DNA from: Planctomycetota bacterium
GTDB lineage: Bacteria > Planctomycetota > Planctomycetia > Pirellulales > Thermoguttaceae
Direction of reading: 5' to 3'
Assembly (NCBI GenBank): GCA_018897395.1
Contig: JAHIKV010000062.1
Location: forward strand, 1-23,166
DNA: 23,166 nt
Position 1 is the first letter of the stretch, and each line of letters opens with the position of its first letter. The position numbers were made by a program, and so were the translations under genes. Below are positions 14,401-22,015 of this stretch, one piece after another. The notes beneath the pieces were generated by a model. The model had not been told where the DNA came from and did not search any database. It worked only from the letters and a program-made list of their open reading frames with translations.

Positions 14401-17400
14401 CCCCGTCGGCGCATAACGCCAGGCCGCATCCGAGAATCGCAAACAGCGCGGCGAGAAAAAACAGCCCCAGCGGCGAAACCATCGAAACCGTGCTGTCGGA
14501 ATGAGCGGGTCGATGTCGAAGTTGCACCGGGTGGATTTCCCGCACTGGACGACGAATCCACCGCCACGCCAGGCAGAATACCGCCCCCAGCGCGCCGCCC
14601 CACGCCAACGGGACATACGCGCCGGGCAAAAACACCGCCGCCGCGGCGAACAGACCCAACGCCGCCAGTGGCAAATACACCCCGCTATTTTTCAACAGTC
14701 TGCCAGGCTTCCAGCACCCAGCGGCGACGACCAGCAGAAACGCGACGACGCCGAACAACCGCATCGAATCGCGGCGCGCGTATCTCAACGTCGGCGGCGA
14801 CGAGTCCGAAAGGTCCATCCGCCACGCGGTCCAGCCTTGTGGCACGGCCGCCGTCGACGCGCCGGCCCGCGGATCGGCGTTTTCGTAGCCCGGCGGAAGA
14901 CGCACGGTCCAATTCCGCGCCAGCACCGGCAGATCGGGTTCGGGCGGTGCGGCGCTCAACGTGCCGACGATGCCCAATCGCGGCTCGACGGTCGTCCATT
15001 CGACGGCCACTCGCGGATATTTCCGTTCGGCCGGAAGCTCGACCGACACCAACCGTTGCCGGCCGCGTTCGACAACCTGCCACGTAACTGCGTCGCCGCC
15101 GACCCAAACGCCGTGGATATTCTCGCGGCCGGTTCCGGGCGGCAGCGTCAGCTCGAGCCGGCGACGGCCGACGCTTTGCATTTCGTATGTGGCGAGGTGC
15201 CGCGCCGTCACGCCGTGTTGATACCACGATTCCAGCCGCAGGTCCCACACCCAAGCCGACGACACGGCCGGATCGTTTGCCTCGGAAATCCGGATCGCCG
15301 TTTCTTTCCACCGGCCGACGTCCTCGGCCGGATCGTAACGATACGCGCCTCGGATGGTTTGCACCCGTTCGGGCGGGGGCGGTTCGGGAAGAACCGCTCG
15401 CAGGCGGTGGTTCTCGATGTTAATGTTCCCGTCCCCAAGCCCGCGGACCACCAAAATGCCCTGTTGGCCGGTTGCCTCGGGCAACGACGCCAGAGCAAGC
15501 GTGATATCCTTAAAGCCGCGACCGTCGGCCGCGTTATCGGCCCGTTGGAAAAGTTGGTTTCCTGGAGTTTGGGTGCCACTGCTGGCTTGTCCAGCAGTGT
15601 TTTTTCGGGAGTTTTCCCCTGCACTGCTGGACAAGCCAGCAGTGGCACACTTTTTCAACAAGCTGTTATTGGGTGCGACGGACGGTCGCGGCTTGATGAT
15701 TGTCTCGCGCACGGCGGCGATCTCGAAGGGAACGTTGCGCGGGCGGCGGAGCGTTAGCTCCCAGGTCTCGATCGACGGGTCCAGGCCGGCCGCCGCTCGC
15801 TCTTGGTCCGACCAGCGCCGCGCCCTGAACTGCCCGTCGCCGCGGCCGTCGAGGGTCCAATCGGGAGGCTTCGGTCGACTGGGCGCCAAGCGGACAAGCA
15901 CCCGCTCCACCCGGCCTGCTTCCGGCACGCACCGCAGCAGGCAGGTTTCCCGAACCGCGCGATTTCCCACTTCCGCCGTCATGCGGATCGTGCCGGAGTA
16001 CCTCGCCGCTTGAGGAACCGGCGAGACATCGAGCGATTCCTCTGGCGGTCTGTCTAACTTGAAATGATGGGTGGCACGGTTGGCTTGTCCAACCGTGTTT
16101 CCCGCACTGCTGGACAAGCCGGCAGTGGCACCCGACGGTTCGGCGCCCGCCGACTTCAATGCGTTGCAGTCAACCGGACGCACGACCATCAACACTTCGA
16201 CCGTGGCGTCCGGGTCGAAGCATTGAAATTGCGCGGAGCGCCCGACCCGCGGCGCGGAAAGCGGGCCGGCGCCGGTCTGCACGCAACCGAGCGGCTCGAT
16301 GCGGTCGGCCACCAACGGCTCGGGCGCCAACAATGTGACGCCGCCTTCTTGCCAGAGCAGGCCCTCGCAGCGGATTCGCGGCAGCCGCCACTTGCGGTCG
16401 AGCACCACCGGGCCGATCGCGCCGAGGCGGATCACCCGCTCGGCGTCGCGGATCGGCTCGGGCAGCCGTAGCTCGACCTTTGTCGGGCCTCCGTCGGTTG
16501 CCGCCGGAGCGGCCGACCAGGGAACCATGCTTTCGCCCAAACGGGCGGAGACCAACCGCAACCCCGGATCCAAAAGCACCGTGACTCGTTCGAGCGGCTC
16601 GTTGTGCGCCTGTAGCTTCCATTGGGCGGAAACCTCCAGCCCACGCAGCGAACAGTCGTAGGTCCGCGACTCCCGCAGCAGCGCCAGCGGCCGGCCCACC
16701 TCCGCGCCGGCCGGAACCACGAGCAGGTTGAACCGGCCGAGTCGGCCAAGCTCGATCCGCCAACGGCGCGACCGCTCGCCAGACGGCTCGCTGCCGGTGA
16801 TCAAACCTCGATCGACCGACGGCGCGGACTCTTTGGGCAACTCGACGAACAACCGGTTGGCCGCGGCCGGGGGCATCTCGAAGGCAAAGCACGAAACGTC
16901 GCCCGAATCGCGCCGCGCAGCCAGCGACCAGTCGAACTCCAGCCGCCCCGACTTTTCGACCAGCACCGCAAGTTTGCCCTCGCCGGTCAATCCCAGCACG
17001 GCTGCGGTGGTAGCGTCGGCCGCCGACCGCCAGCGGGCCTCGCCAAGCGCCGCGTTGCAGGGTTCAAGCGTCAAGGCGGCCGGTCCGTCGCGGGCGAGAA
17101 CCACGTCCAGAACGGCCTTTCCAATCAACCGCTCGCCGGCCAGATGCGCACGGTATCGCGCGGCGGCGACGGCGGCCGAAGGCGCGGCGGGATGTTTCGC
17201 GTCCCGCGGCTTCATGGCCCCGACCAGCCGCTCGAACTCGGCCGCGTCCATCGGCAGATAACGCTCGCCGCCGAGTGGCCAGTCCTTCATCCGGTCTTGG
17301 GGGGCCAGGACGCGGCGGAAGCGGATCACCCCGGCGGCGCGGGCGGCTTGCTCGGCCGCGCGGGTGCCACGGTTGGCTTGTCCAACCGTGTTTCCGGCAC

Positions 17401-17518
17401 TGCTGGAGGGGCCAGCAGTGGCACCCAACATGTCGCCGACGACGGGGTCATGCCGCGTTGGGGCAATCCCCAGCAACATCCCGACCATCGACGGCAGCAA
17501 CACCGCTGGGACAATCAT
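11438..17518 (-). CDS. Giant exported membrane-anchored protein, two fused units, unknown function
   Basis: Predicted 2026-residue envelope protein of no family I recognise. An N-terminal hydrophobic segment (1-20) precedes a long Arg/Pro/Leu-rich beta-type region. Three membrane helices follow (about 918-985) and a basic cytoplasmic loop (WRWIRRPVREIHPVQLRHR). A signal-like helix begins at Met1013 (MVSPLGLFFLAALFAILG, then ALCADGA); a second large extracytoplasmic region and a last helix near 1985-2010 complete it. Residues 69-99 (VLAPQD...PLGGERYLP...FERL) and 1061-1087 (VFVPID...PVGGKVYVP...YQEL) resemble each other, which suggests that two gene units fused. Residues about 32-52, 462-484 and 624-649 are encoded by palindromic repeats. 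The start codon overlaps the stop of the upstream gene (ATGA), which indicates coupled translation. An architectural or assembly role in the cell envelope is only a guess. Confidence 0.88.
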   Translation of the reverse strand: MIVPAVLLPSMVGMLLGIAPTRHDPVVGDMLGATAGPSSSAGNTVGQANRGTRAAEQAARAAGVIRFRRVLAPQDRMKDWPLGGERYLPMDAAEFERLVGAMKPRDAKHPAAPSAAVAAARYRAHLAGERLIGKAVLDVVLARDGPAALTLEPCNAALGEARWRSAADATTAAVLGLTGEGKLAVLVEKSGRLEFDWSLAARRDSGDVSCFAFEMPPAAANRLFVELPKESAPSVDRGLITGSEPSGERSRRWRIELGRLGRFNLLVVPAGAEVGRPLALLRESRTYDCSLRGLEVSAQWKLQAHNEPLERVTVLLDPGLRLVSARLGESMVPWSAAPAATDGGPTKVELRLPEPIRDAERVIRLGAIGPVVLDRKWRLPRIRCEGLLWQEGGVTLLAPEPLVADRIEPLGCVQTGAGPLSAPRVGRSAQFQCFDPDATVEVLMVVRPVDCNALKSAGAEPSGATAGLSSSAGNTVGQANRATHHFKLDRPPEESLDVSPVPQAARYSGTIRMTAEVGNRAVRETCLLRCVPEAGRVERVLVRLAPSRPKPPDWTLDGRGDGQFRARRWSDQERAAAGLDPSIETWELTLRRPRNVPFEIAAVRETIIKPRPSVAPNNSLLKKCATAGLSSSAGENSRKNTAGQASSGTQTPGNQLFQRADNAADGRGFKDITLALASLPEATGQQGILVVRGLGDGNINIENHRLRAVLPEPPPPERVQTIRGAYRYDPAEDVGRWKETAIRISEANDPAVSSAWVWDLRLESWYQHGVTARHLATYEMQSVGRRRLELTLPPGTGRENIHGVWVGGDAVTWQVVERGRQRLVSVELPAERKYPRVAVEWTTVEPRLGIVGTLSAAPPEPDLPVLARNWTVRLPPGYENADPRAGASTAAVPQGWTAWRMDLSDSSPPTLRYARRDSMRLFGVVAFLLVVAAGCWKPGRLLKNSGVYLPLAALGLFAAAAVFLPGAYVPLAWGGALGAVFCLAWRWIRRPVREIHPVQLRHRPAHSDSTVSMVSPLGLFFLAALFAILGCGLALCADGAKGIEAESLKFPPAAAPAYRVFVPIDARRKPVGGKVYVPERFYQELHRHAAAVGKLPAWMILGATYRGDLTRKGAAGRMAAGNLRVQYDLRVFEPDARIRLPLGAEIAAFLSGSALLDGRPIEPRGEPDAAALVVEIPEPGQYRLELSLRPTMHNNGVSGGFDLPIPRVPAARLELTLPDGAPSVEVPSARGGVLLGKGSRLLKAELGPADRLSVRWQEDLAPGGAGPAVEVEQLAWLKVQPGSVLIEVKFKFHSVEGRIQQVRLAVDPRLRLLPLAGDDPPVAQVGAESGNVRPITFRWSRPISDEATLEATLLLGGASGVGNVPLPKIEPLDFQPVRNWAAFSVDPALDHDQQLDEPLEPVAVADFRQAWGEADSTPQAAFRLAEGQAGWTLSTRPHQPRGTVDQNLTLSFDEDRVGVLFDASLSVASGYVFQHRLTAPKELEVESVSVLEDDIERVHRWSRDDEGTITIFLGGPASGTQKLALRGRLPIGTGRQWPLPALRVQRCELRSATIRLFRRPAVLLEVQGEEGEQLILDDISPAALSVGGSLSESWGGSSTAAPDAAETARQLDLGRLARTIRWDGEGRPPAAVLLRPNRPKVGAEQVVRMQDDGRSWSARAEFRLTVGDGLLDEIRIHAPAPWNGPYEADKPGELQVREVPGEGRCIVFRPREAVSADFTFAISGPLELAPGDRPSAADLRLSGIDNLKRWIVLPSQNGNRTYRWWTRGLKSVEGGTSLSVAKGVVPEPPPTTFCYEVSGKQYRASLDSVAVAGVAGSVRLADVALAWQSDGRLRGAAGLEIEPGGVAQRSLRLPDGCELVQATVAGMPVSPRRIDDNLWRLSLASADEPQRIEVVFSGLLPEADRTGHVRFDAPTLADMPVRRTRWTVGVPAGWLVSDPQGAAAADPWKPADILRRTIGGSQQSVFQYESADGGTTLSLDCRPAPPDRLPRYLAGAVALAALALLGLSVLPRAGKEEPLQQPSADA
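12161..12203. repeat. Possible fourth in-frame repeat insertion in the giant gene
   Basis: On the minus strand this segment reads GGTGGCACGTCCCTGAGCG followed by TAGCGAAGGGCGTGGTTCC and encodes EGGTSLSVAKGVVPEPPP. It looks unlike the surrounding codons and resembles a dispersed intergenic repeat I associate with planctomycete genomes. Only one copy is in the window, so this stays tentative. Confidence 0.35.
15571..15648. repeat. In-frame palindromic element C inside the giant gene
   Basis: Two hairpins (CACTGCTGG-CTTGT-CCAGCAGTG and CACTGCTGG-ACAAG-CCAGCAGTG) are separated by a TTTTTTCGGGAGTTTTCCCC linker. The element encodes CATAGLSSSAGENSRKNTAG in the frame of the gene. It is longer than copies A and B because of the linker. 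Confidence 0.93.
16069..16133. repeat. In-frame palindromic element B inside the giant gene
   Basis: 65 bp beginning GGGTGGCAC and ending GTGGCACCC, made of hairpins CACGGTTGG-CTTGT-CCAACCGTG and CACTGCTGG-ACAAG-CCGGCAGTG. It encodes GATAGLSSSAGNTVGQANRAT in the reading frame of the gene. Confidence 0.93.
17362..17426. repeat. In-frame palindromic element A inside the giant gene
   Basis: 65 bp, the same length, hairpin order and orientation as copy B, with several base changes (for example GAGGGGC in the second loop). It encodes GATAGPSSSAGNTVGQANRGT close to the N-terminus, just behind the signal-like segment. Confidence 0.93.
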
Positions 17519-20500
17519 TGCTGGGAATTCCCCGTGGATTGCGGAACGACCGGAGGCATCGGCCCGGTCGAAGACGAAGTTTCAGTCCGCGACGGCGACG
17601 GAACCATGTTGACGGCCCGCAGATCGACCCGCGAGCTGGACGGTTCCTTGCCTGGCGGAGTGCGACGTCGTCCGACGAGGCCCCGCTCGAGCAATCCCGC
17701 CAGCAGCGCGAGCACCAGTCCCAAGACCGCGGCCTGGGCCAACAAGAGCGTCGGCTCGGGGGCGATCAGTCCCGCCGCCAGCAGCGCGACGCCCGCGACG
17801 AACAGCGTCGCCGGGTGACGGCCGGCGGGGACGTAGATCAACAGCAGGCCGACGACCAGCGCGGCGCCCGATGCCCAGAGGACGATCCACGTGCGTCCGG
17901 CCGTCCGCGCTTCTGCCCGCGGCGGCTTGCCCAACGAGCTGAAAAGATAGCGGTTTGCCCGTTCGATCGGCGGGTCCAGCGGGGCCGCGCCCGCCCACGA
18001 CTCCAACTCGGCTTGGTCGATCGACTGCCGCCGCGCCCAAAAGCCGCCGCTCCAACCCCAAACGCATTCGCCGGTCCATCCGGCGGGAACGGCGATCAGG
18101 TGTTCGTTGGCCGGCAGGACGAGTTGCCAATATGTCCGTCGGATCCAGGCGTCGGACTTCAGTCGGGGGATTTCGAGACTCGGCGCGCCGCGGGGTGGAC
18201 GCGGGGCGGGGAAATGATACCGCAACTCGACCGTCACGCGGCGGCTTTCCCCACGGCCGCCGAGCGGAATCAAGAGGCGATTCTCCGCCAATCGACGAGG
18301 CTCGACGCCGAGGCCGTCGACCAGCACGACCGCCTGGTCCGTCGCGCCGCCGGCCGGCAGCAACATCTCGACCTCTTGCCGGTCGGTGGTGAACTGGAAC
18401 ACCGCCCTATCCTGCCGCGCGACGGACGTGAACCAAGACTGGACCAACGCGCGATCGACCACCGTCGTTTCGGCGTTGTCGTCCTTTTGCCAATGCAAGT
18501 TCAGGTCGATCGAGCGGCGCCGTTCGGCCGCCGTCAACCGCAGCCCCGATCGGGCGTCATACTCCGCGTCGCTCCGGTCCGCGGCGGTCCAGCCGTCGTT
18601 GCGGAGCCGCGGGCGGATGTTTCTCGCCGCTCTTACGGTAACAACGTTGGACGCAAGCTCTCCGTCGGCCGGCATCGGCAGAGGGACCGTGACCGCCGCG
18701 GGCCGCTCGAGCAACGGCTCGGCCGCCGCGACAGAGTAGTTCAGCGACAATTCGCATTGGCCGATCCGCGCCTCGGGCAAGACCACCCTCGCGGAGACCG
18801 GCGTCATCTGGTCGTCGCCCGTGAGGATTAGCGAGAGCGGGATGCCGTCAAACAGGACCTGTATTCGCCCCGGTGCGGCCAATTCGCGGGGCACGTCCAA
18901 CATCAGATGGCCGACCGGTTCGTGAAGGACGACGTACGAGAACTTTTGTTGCACCGTCGCGGCGCCGTCGGCGAACGTTACTTGTCCGGCCACGTCCACC
19001 GCGATGCGGCGCCGATGTACGCGAAAGTCGGCCGCGAAAACGCACGGGCCGCCCGAGCCGCGATAATACAACGGCCCTTGCTGTCGCGCGGGGAGCACCA
19101 CCGGCGGCGCGCCCGGCTGACGGGTAAGACCCTCGATGCGTTGGTCGTTCGGGGTGAGTTCCACGTTGTCGGCGGCCGTCACCGCCAGCGTGGTGGGAGC
19201 GATCGAGTCTGCCTTCGGGCGGGGCAGAGGGATCGTCAATGACGCGGCCGACTCGTCGATGACCCGATGCACCCGCAACCATACCTCCACCGCTCCAGAC
19301 ATGGGCCGCACCAGCGGAATCGAGACGGTCTCTCCTTCGACCGTCACGCCGTCGCCGGCCACGAGCCGCTCGGGACCGACCTCGTCCAGTTCCCAACCGG
19401 GAATCGCCACTCTCAAAGTCGGAACTTCCGCGCCGCGTACCGTGTAGGCGAGTTTGCCTTCCAATTGGACTCGGTTCCGCTCGACCAGCAGCACGAATTC
19501 CGGCTCGACGGCGATCCGCGTTCTGCGCGGGGCCAGCCGGACGGTCAGCGAAAACGGCTGGCCGAAGTACTCGAAACCGGCGGTCGCGTTCTCTTTCCGC
19601 AAGGCGTCGGGCAAAGGATGGACCTGGCGGGTCCGATCGTTGGATCCCCAAAGCACCTGCCGTCGTCCGTCGGCGGCCACGGCGATCGTGCCCCATTGGC
19701 GCGCCGCGGCGACGACCTCGAAGCCGGCCAGTTCGAGCCACGGTCCGCCCTCGACCGGCTCGATATCGCGGCGGCAAGCGATACGGACATCGACCGGCCC
19801 GGTGGTTTTCTTCGCCAACCGCACCTCGACCGTCCGCCGAGGCTCTTTCTCCTTGCCGTCCGCGATAGCCGGCGCGACGGCGTAGCCCGCGGCTTTGACG
19901 GCCGGAACCACAAGCTCCGCCTCGGGCGGCAGGCGCACGGCGAAGCGATCGAACGCGGCGCCGAGGCTCCGCACCGAAAGCGTCGCTTCGCTGGTGATGC
20001 CGCGTCCGTCGAGCCGCGCCAGCACCGTGCAGATCGCCTCCAAGACGGCGGGGGTTTCCGCGCCCAACGCGGCGGGTTTGCTCCAGGCCAACTGAAAATC
20101 GCCCGTGAGTCGGGCAACGCGGAACTCGGTCGCTCCGCCCTCGGCCGCGCTGGAAGACAACAGCGCGGCGCCGTCGGAGACCGCGCCGATCGCGCCGGCG
20201 ACGGGAACGGTCATTTTCAACTCGGACGCCCCCGCGCGCGGAGCGAACAGCTTCAAACGGGTCTCATCGCCCGCCGCGTCCAGCGGAACGAGCATCGTCA
20301 GGGCGACCTCGTGCAGCGTGTCGGGCTTCCCGCGGATCCAGCAGATGTATCCGGCGCCCTCCCCTTCGCAATCGACGAACTGCCGCCCCGATCCTTCGTA
20401 TTGCACCTCGCCGTGGAGCAAACCCTGGTCGAGCCGCAACGGCACGCGGACCCAATCGTCGTCGCGCACCAATATCTGAAATTTGACGGTCAACTCGGCA

Positions 20501-20838
20501 TGACCTTCCGCGGCCGTTCCGGCGACCGACATCCGTTGCAGAACGTATCGGGGCGGATCGACCCGACGGCCGAGCCGATGCTTCAGCTTATAAAGCTCCT
20601 CGAACTCTTCGTACTTGAAATCCAGCACCGGCTGAAGATTGCCTTGCTTGTCGGGCAAGTAGTAAATCGACGGGCGGGACTCCTCGACTCGCGTTTCGGG
20701 CAAGCGGCCGGCGTCCGCCCGAGCCGGCCGGAATAAGGCGGGCGCCGTCGCGTTGCCGATCGGTCGCGCAGAGGCCGCGGAACACCAGACCAGAAGGCAG
20801 CCGAACGCCGCCGCAATGGAGCGCGTAGAATTCGACAA
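17515..20838 (-). CDS. Giant exported membrane-anchored protein, single unit, unknown function
   Basis: Predicted 1107-residue envelope protein of no family I recognise. A TTG at 20838 follows GGGAG at an 8-nt spacing and gives a clear signal peptide (SNSTRSIAAAFGCLLVWCSAASA); a GTG at 20853 would add five residues. After the signal comes IYYLPDKQGNLQPVLDFKYEEFEELYKL, the counterpart of motifs at residues 69 and 1061 of the downstream protein. A very long region rich in short beta-type strands follows (APRRTRIAVEPEF, LTIPLPRPKAD, VVLPEARIGQCELSLNYSV). Near the end are three membrane helices (about 980-1055) and a Ser/Pro-rich cytoplasmic tail. The stop codon overlaps the start of the next gene (ATGA). 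The shared motif and the terminal three-helix cluster suggest a paralogue of the downstream units. A surface or envelope role is inferred from topology only. Confidence 0.88.
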   Translation of the reverse strand: MSNSTRSIAAAFGCLLVWCSAASARPIGNATAPALFRPARADAGRLPETRVEESRPSIYYLPDKQGNLQPVLDFKYEEFEELYKLKHRLGRRVDPPRYVLQRMSVAGTAAEGHAELTVKFQILVRDDDWVRVPLRLDQGLLHGEVQYEGSGRQFVDCEGEGAGYICWIRGKPDTLHEVALTMLVPLDAAGDETRLKLFAPRAGASELKMTVPVAGAIGAVSDGAALLSSSAAEGGATEFRVARLTGDFQLAWSKPAALGAETPAVLEAICTVLARLDGRGITSEATLSVRSLGAAFDRFAVRLPPEAELVVPAVKAAGYAVAPAIADGKEKEPRRTVEVRLAKKTTGPVDVRIACRRDIEPVEGGPWLELAGFEVVAAARQWGTIAVAADGRRQVLWGSNDRTRQVHPLPDALRKENATAGFEYFGQPFSLTVRLAPRRTRIAVEPEFVLLVERNRVQLEGKLAYTVRGAEVPTLRVAIPGWELDEVGPERLVAGDGVTVEGETVSIPLVRPMSGAVEVWLRVHRVIDESAASLTIPLPRPKADSIAPTTLAVTAADNVELTPNDQRIEGLTRQPGAPPVVLPARQQGPLYYRGSGGPCVFAADFRVHRRRIAVDVAGQVTFADGAATVQQKFSYVVLHEPVGHLMLDVPRELAAPGRIQVLFDGIPLSLILTGDDQMTPVSARVVLPEARIGQCELSLNYSVAAAEPLLERPAAVTVPLPMPADGELASNVVTVRAARNIRPRLRNDGWTAADRSDAEYDARSGLRLTAAERRRSIDLNLHWQKDDNAETTVVDRALVQSWFTSVARQDRAVFQFTTDRQEVEMLLPAGGATDQAVVLVDGLGVEPRRLAENRLLIPLGGRGESRRVTVELRYHFPAPRPPRGAPSLEIPRLKSDAWIRRTYWQLVLPANEHLIAVPAGWTGECVWGWSGGFWARRQSIDQAELESWAGAAPLDPPIERANRYLFSSLGKPPRAEARTAGRTWIVLWASGAALVVGLLLIYVPAGRHPATLFVAGVALLAAGLIAPEPTLLLAQAAVLGLVLALLAGLLERGLVGRRRTPPGKEPSSSRVDLRAVNMVPSPSRTETSSSTGPMPPVVPQSTGNSQQ

Positions 20839-21259
20839 AATCCCATCTCCCACCGGCCTTGCCGGCGGATTTCAATTATTTCGACATTCATCCAGCACGG
20901 CGGCTAGGACGGTCGCGGGTCAGATAAGAGCCTGTTCCTATTCCTCTAGTTTATCCAAGCTCAGAGCAAGAAGAAAGCATCGGTCGAGAAAGTCGAGAAA
21001 GTAGGGTGGGTCAAGCGAAGCGCAGCCCCACCACGATTTCTTGTTGTTGGTGGGGCTGCGCTTCGCTTGCCCCACCCTACCTAGGAAACATTCCCCGCCC
21101 CCGCCACGGAGTGGCTCGGTGTGGCCGTCTGCCTCGCGCAATGGGTCGGCTACAGTGCAGGGAGTGAAAGCCTTGTCGTTACCCACGTCTTTGTCCCGTA
21201 GGGACGAAAGAAAATGGGGCGTCACGGTTCAACCGTCCCTACGGGATCCCAAAATTCCT
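20839..21259. other. Gene-free spacer upstream of the giant genes
   Basis: No credible gene in about 420 bases. It must hold the promoter for the giant pair, but no clear sequence elements were recognised. It contains the inverted repeat at 21001-21080 and two oppositely oriented copies of a GTCCC(G)TAGGGAC-type motif near 21191-21204 and 21234-21247. Confidence 0.6.
21001..21080. repeat. 33-bp inverted repeat with 14-base loop
   Basis: Arms 21001-21033 and 21048-21080 (GTAGGGTGGG...GCCCCACCA and complement) match with one mismatch and enclose ATTTCTTGTTG-type loop sequence. The stem would be a very stable hairpin in either transcript. Confidence 0.93.
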
Positions 21260-21647
21260 TTACCGGTCTTCGACCCCTTTATCGGTCTCGGTATCGTCAT
21301 CCGGCTGATCCGGCAGAATCCGCCTGAGCGCGACGATCAATTCCGGTATTCGCCGCTTGGCAACGGCCCATATCGCCTCGTGCAGGACCGCGCCGTATTC
21401 ATGGGCCAAAACGTTGCGTTGACCGACGATGGCCCGCCAGGGGATTTCCGGGTGCGCCTGCCTGGTTGCATCGGATATCCGTCGCGCCGCTTCGCCGATT
21501 ATCTCGATCTGCCGTTCGACGGCGCTTCGCATCATGCGATTCGACTGGAATTCCTCCCCGAGTCTTGCCGGCGACGAACTCCTCGACCGCCGACGCCGCG
21601 TCCAGCATGTCCCACAAGTAAGCCTTGTCCCCTTCATTGCACGGCAT
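21260..21647 (-). pseudogene. hepT: HepT-like toxin (MntA-HepT system), frameshifted
   Basis: The ATG at 21647 has a strong ribosome binding site (GGAGGTGA) and starts MPCNEGDKAYLWDMLDAASAV, a typical HepT N-terminus, which runs to about GKTRG. The rest of the family (EEFQSNRMMRSAVERQIEIIGEAARRIS, then HPEIPWRAIVGQRNVLAHEY) is in another frame. The two halves join if one base is removed from a run of four C at 21556-21559. The HEPN catalytic motif RxxxxH (RNVLAH) is present in the second part. HepT is an RNase or tRNA-targeting toxin kept silent by AMPylation from MntA. A sequencing error in the homopolymer would give the same picture, so the break needs read support. Confidence 0.8.
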
Positions 21648-21939
21648 GAATCACCTCCCGATGCGCGAGGATTTCCTTGCGGCGGTAGGGATTCCGCAAG
21701 GCTTCCTTGACGACGATGTCCACGTCGCGGCCGACGACGGACATCAGGTCTTCCCGCATCGTGGCCAGGTTCCAGAGGTCCCAGCCGGCCTGCGGCTAGA
21801 AACTCACCAGAAAATCCAGGTCGCTATCCGGGCCGAAATCGTCCCGCAGCGCGGACCCGAAGACGCACAACTCGCGTATCCGCCACCGGCGGCAAAACGC
21901 CGCCAGCAAGCCCCGATCCAGTTGCACCTTTGCGTTCAC
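21634..21939 (-). pseudogene. mntA: MntA-like minimal nucleotidyltransferase antitoxin with internal stop
   Basis: Reading from a GTG at 21939 with GGAGGAGG upstream gives MNAKVQLDRGLLAAFCRRWR, then FGSALRDDFGPDSDLDFLVSF, then a TAG at 21796-21798, then PQAGWDLWNLATMREDLMSVVGRDVDIVVKEAL. The nucleotidyltransferase signature GSxxxxxxxxxDxD (Gly28-Ser29, Asp40, Asp42) is intact, and the sequence after the stop is the normal continuation of the family. One change from GAG or a similar codon to TAG explains the break. The frame ends by overlapping the hepT start by 14 bases, which is the usual close arrangement. In the intact system MntA AMPylates HepT to block it. Confidence 0.8.
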
Positions 21940-21979
21940 GATCTTGCCTCCTCCGGTGATAAACAAAGACTCCCGACCC

Positions 21980-22015
21980 CTTTATTCCTTTATTCCTTCC
22001 CTTTATTCCTTATTC
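21980..22015. repeat. CTTTATTC tandem array over the stop codon of the Bro-N gene
   Basis: Units of about 8 bp, CTTTATTC twice (the first lacking a clean border), a short CTTCC, then CTTTATTC and CTTATTC. The last part contains the TAA stop codon of the Bro-N gene at 22010-22012. Confidence 0.75.
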
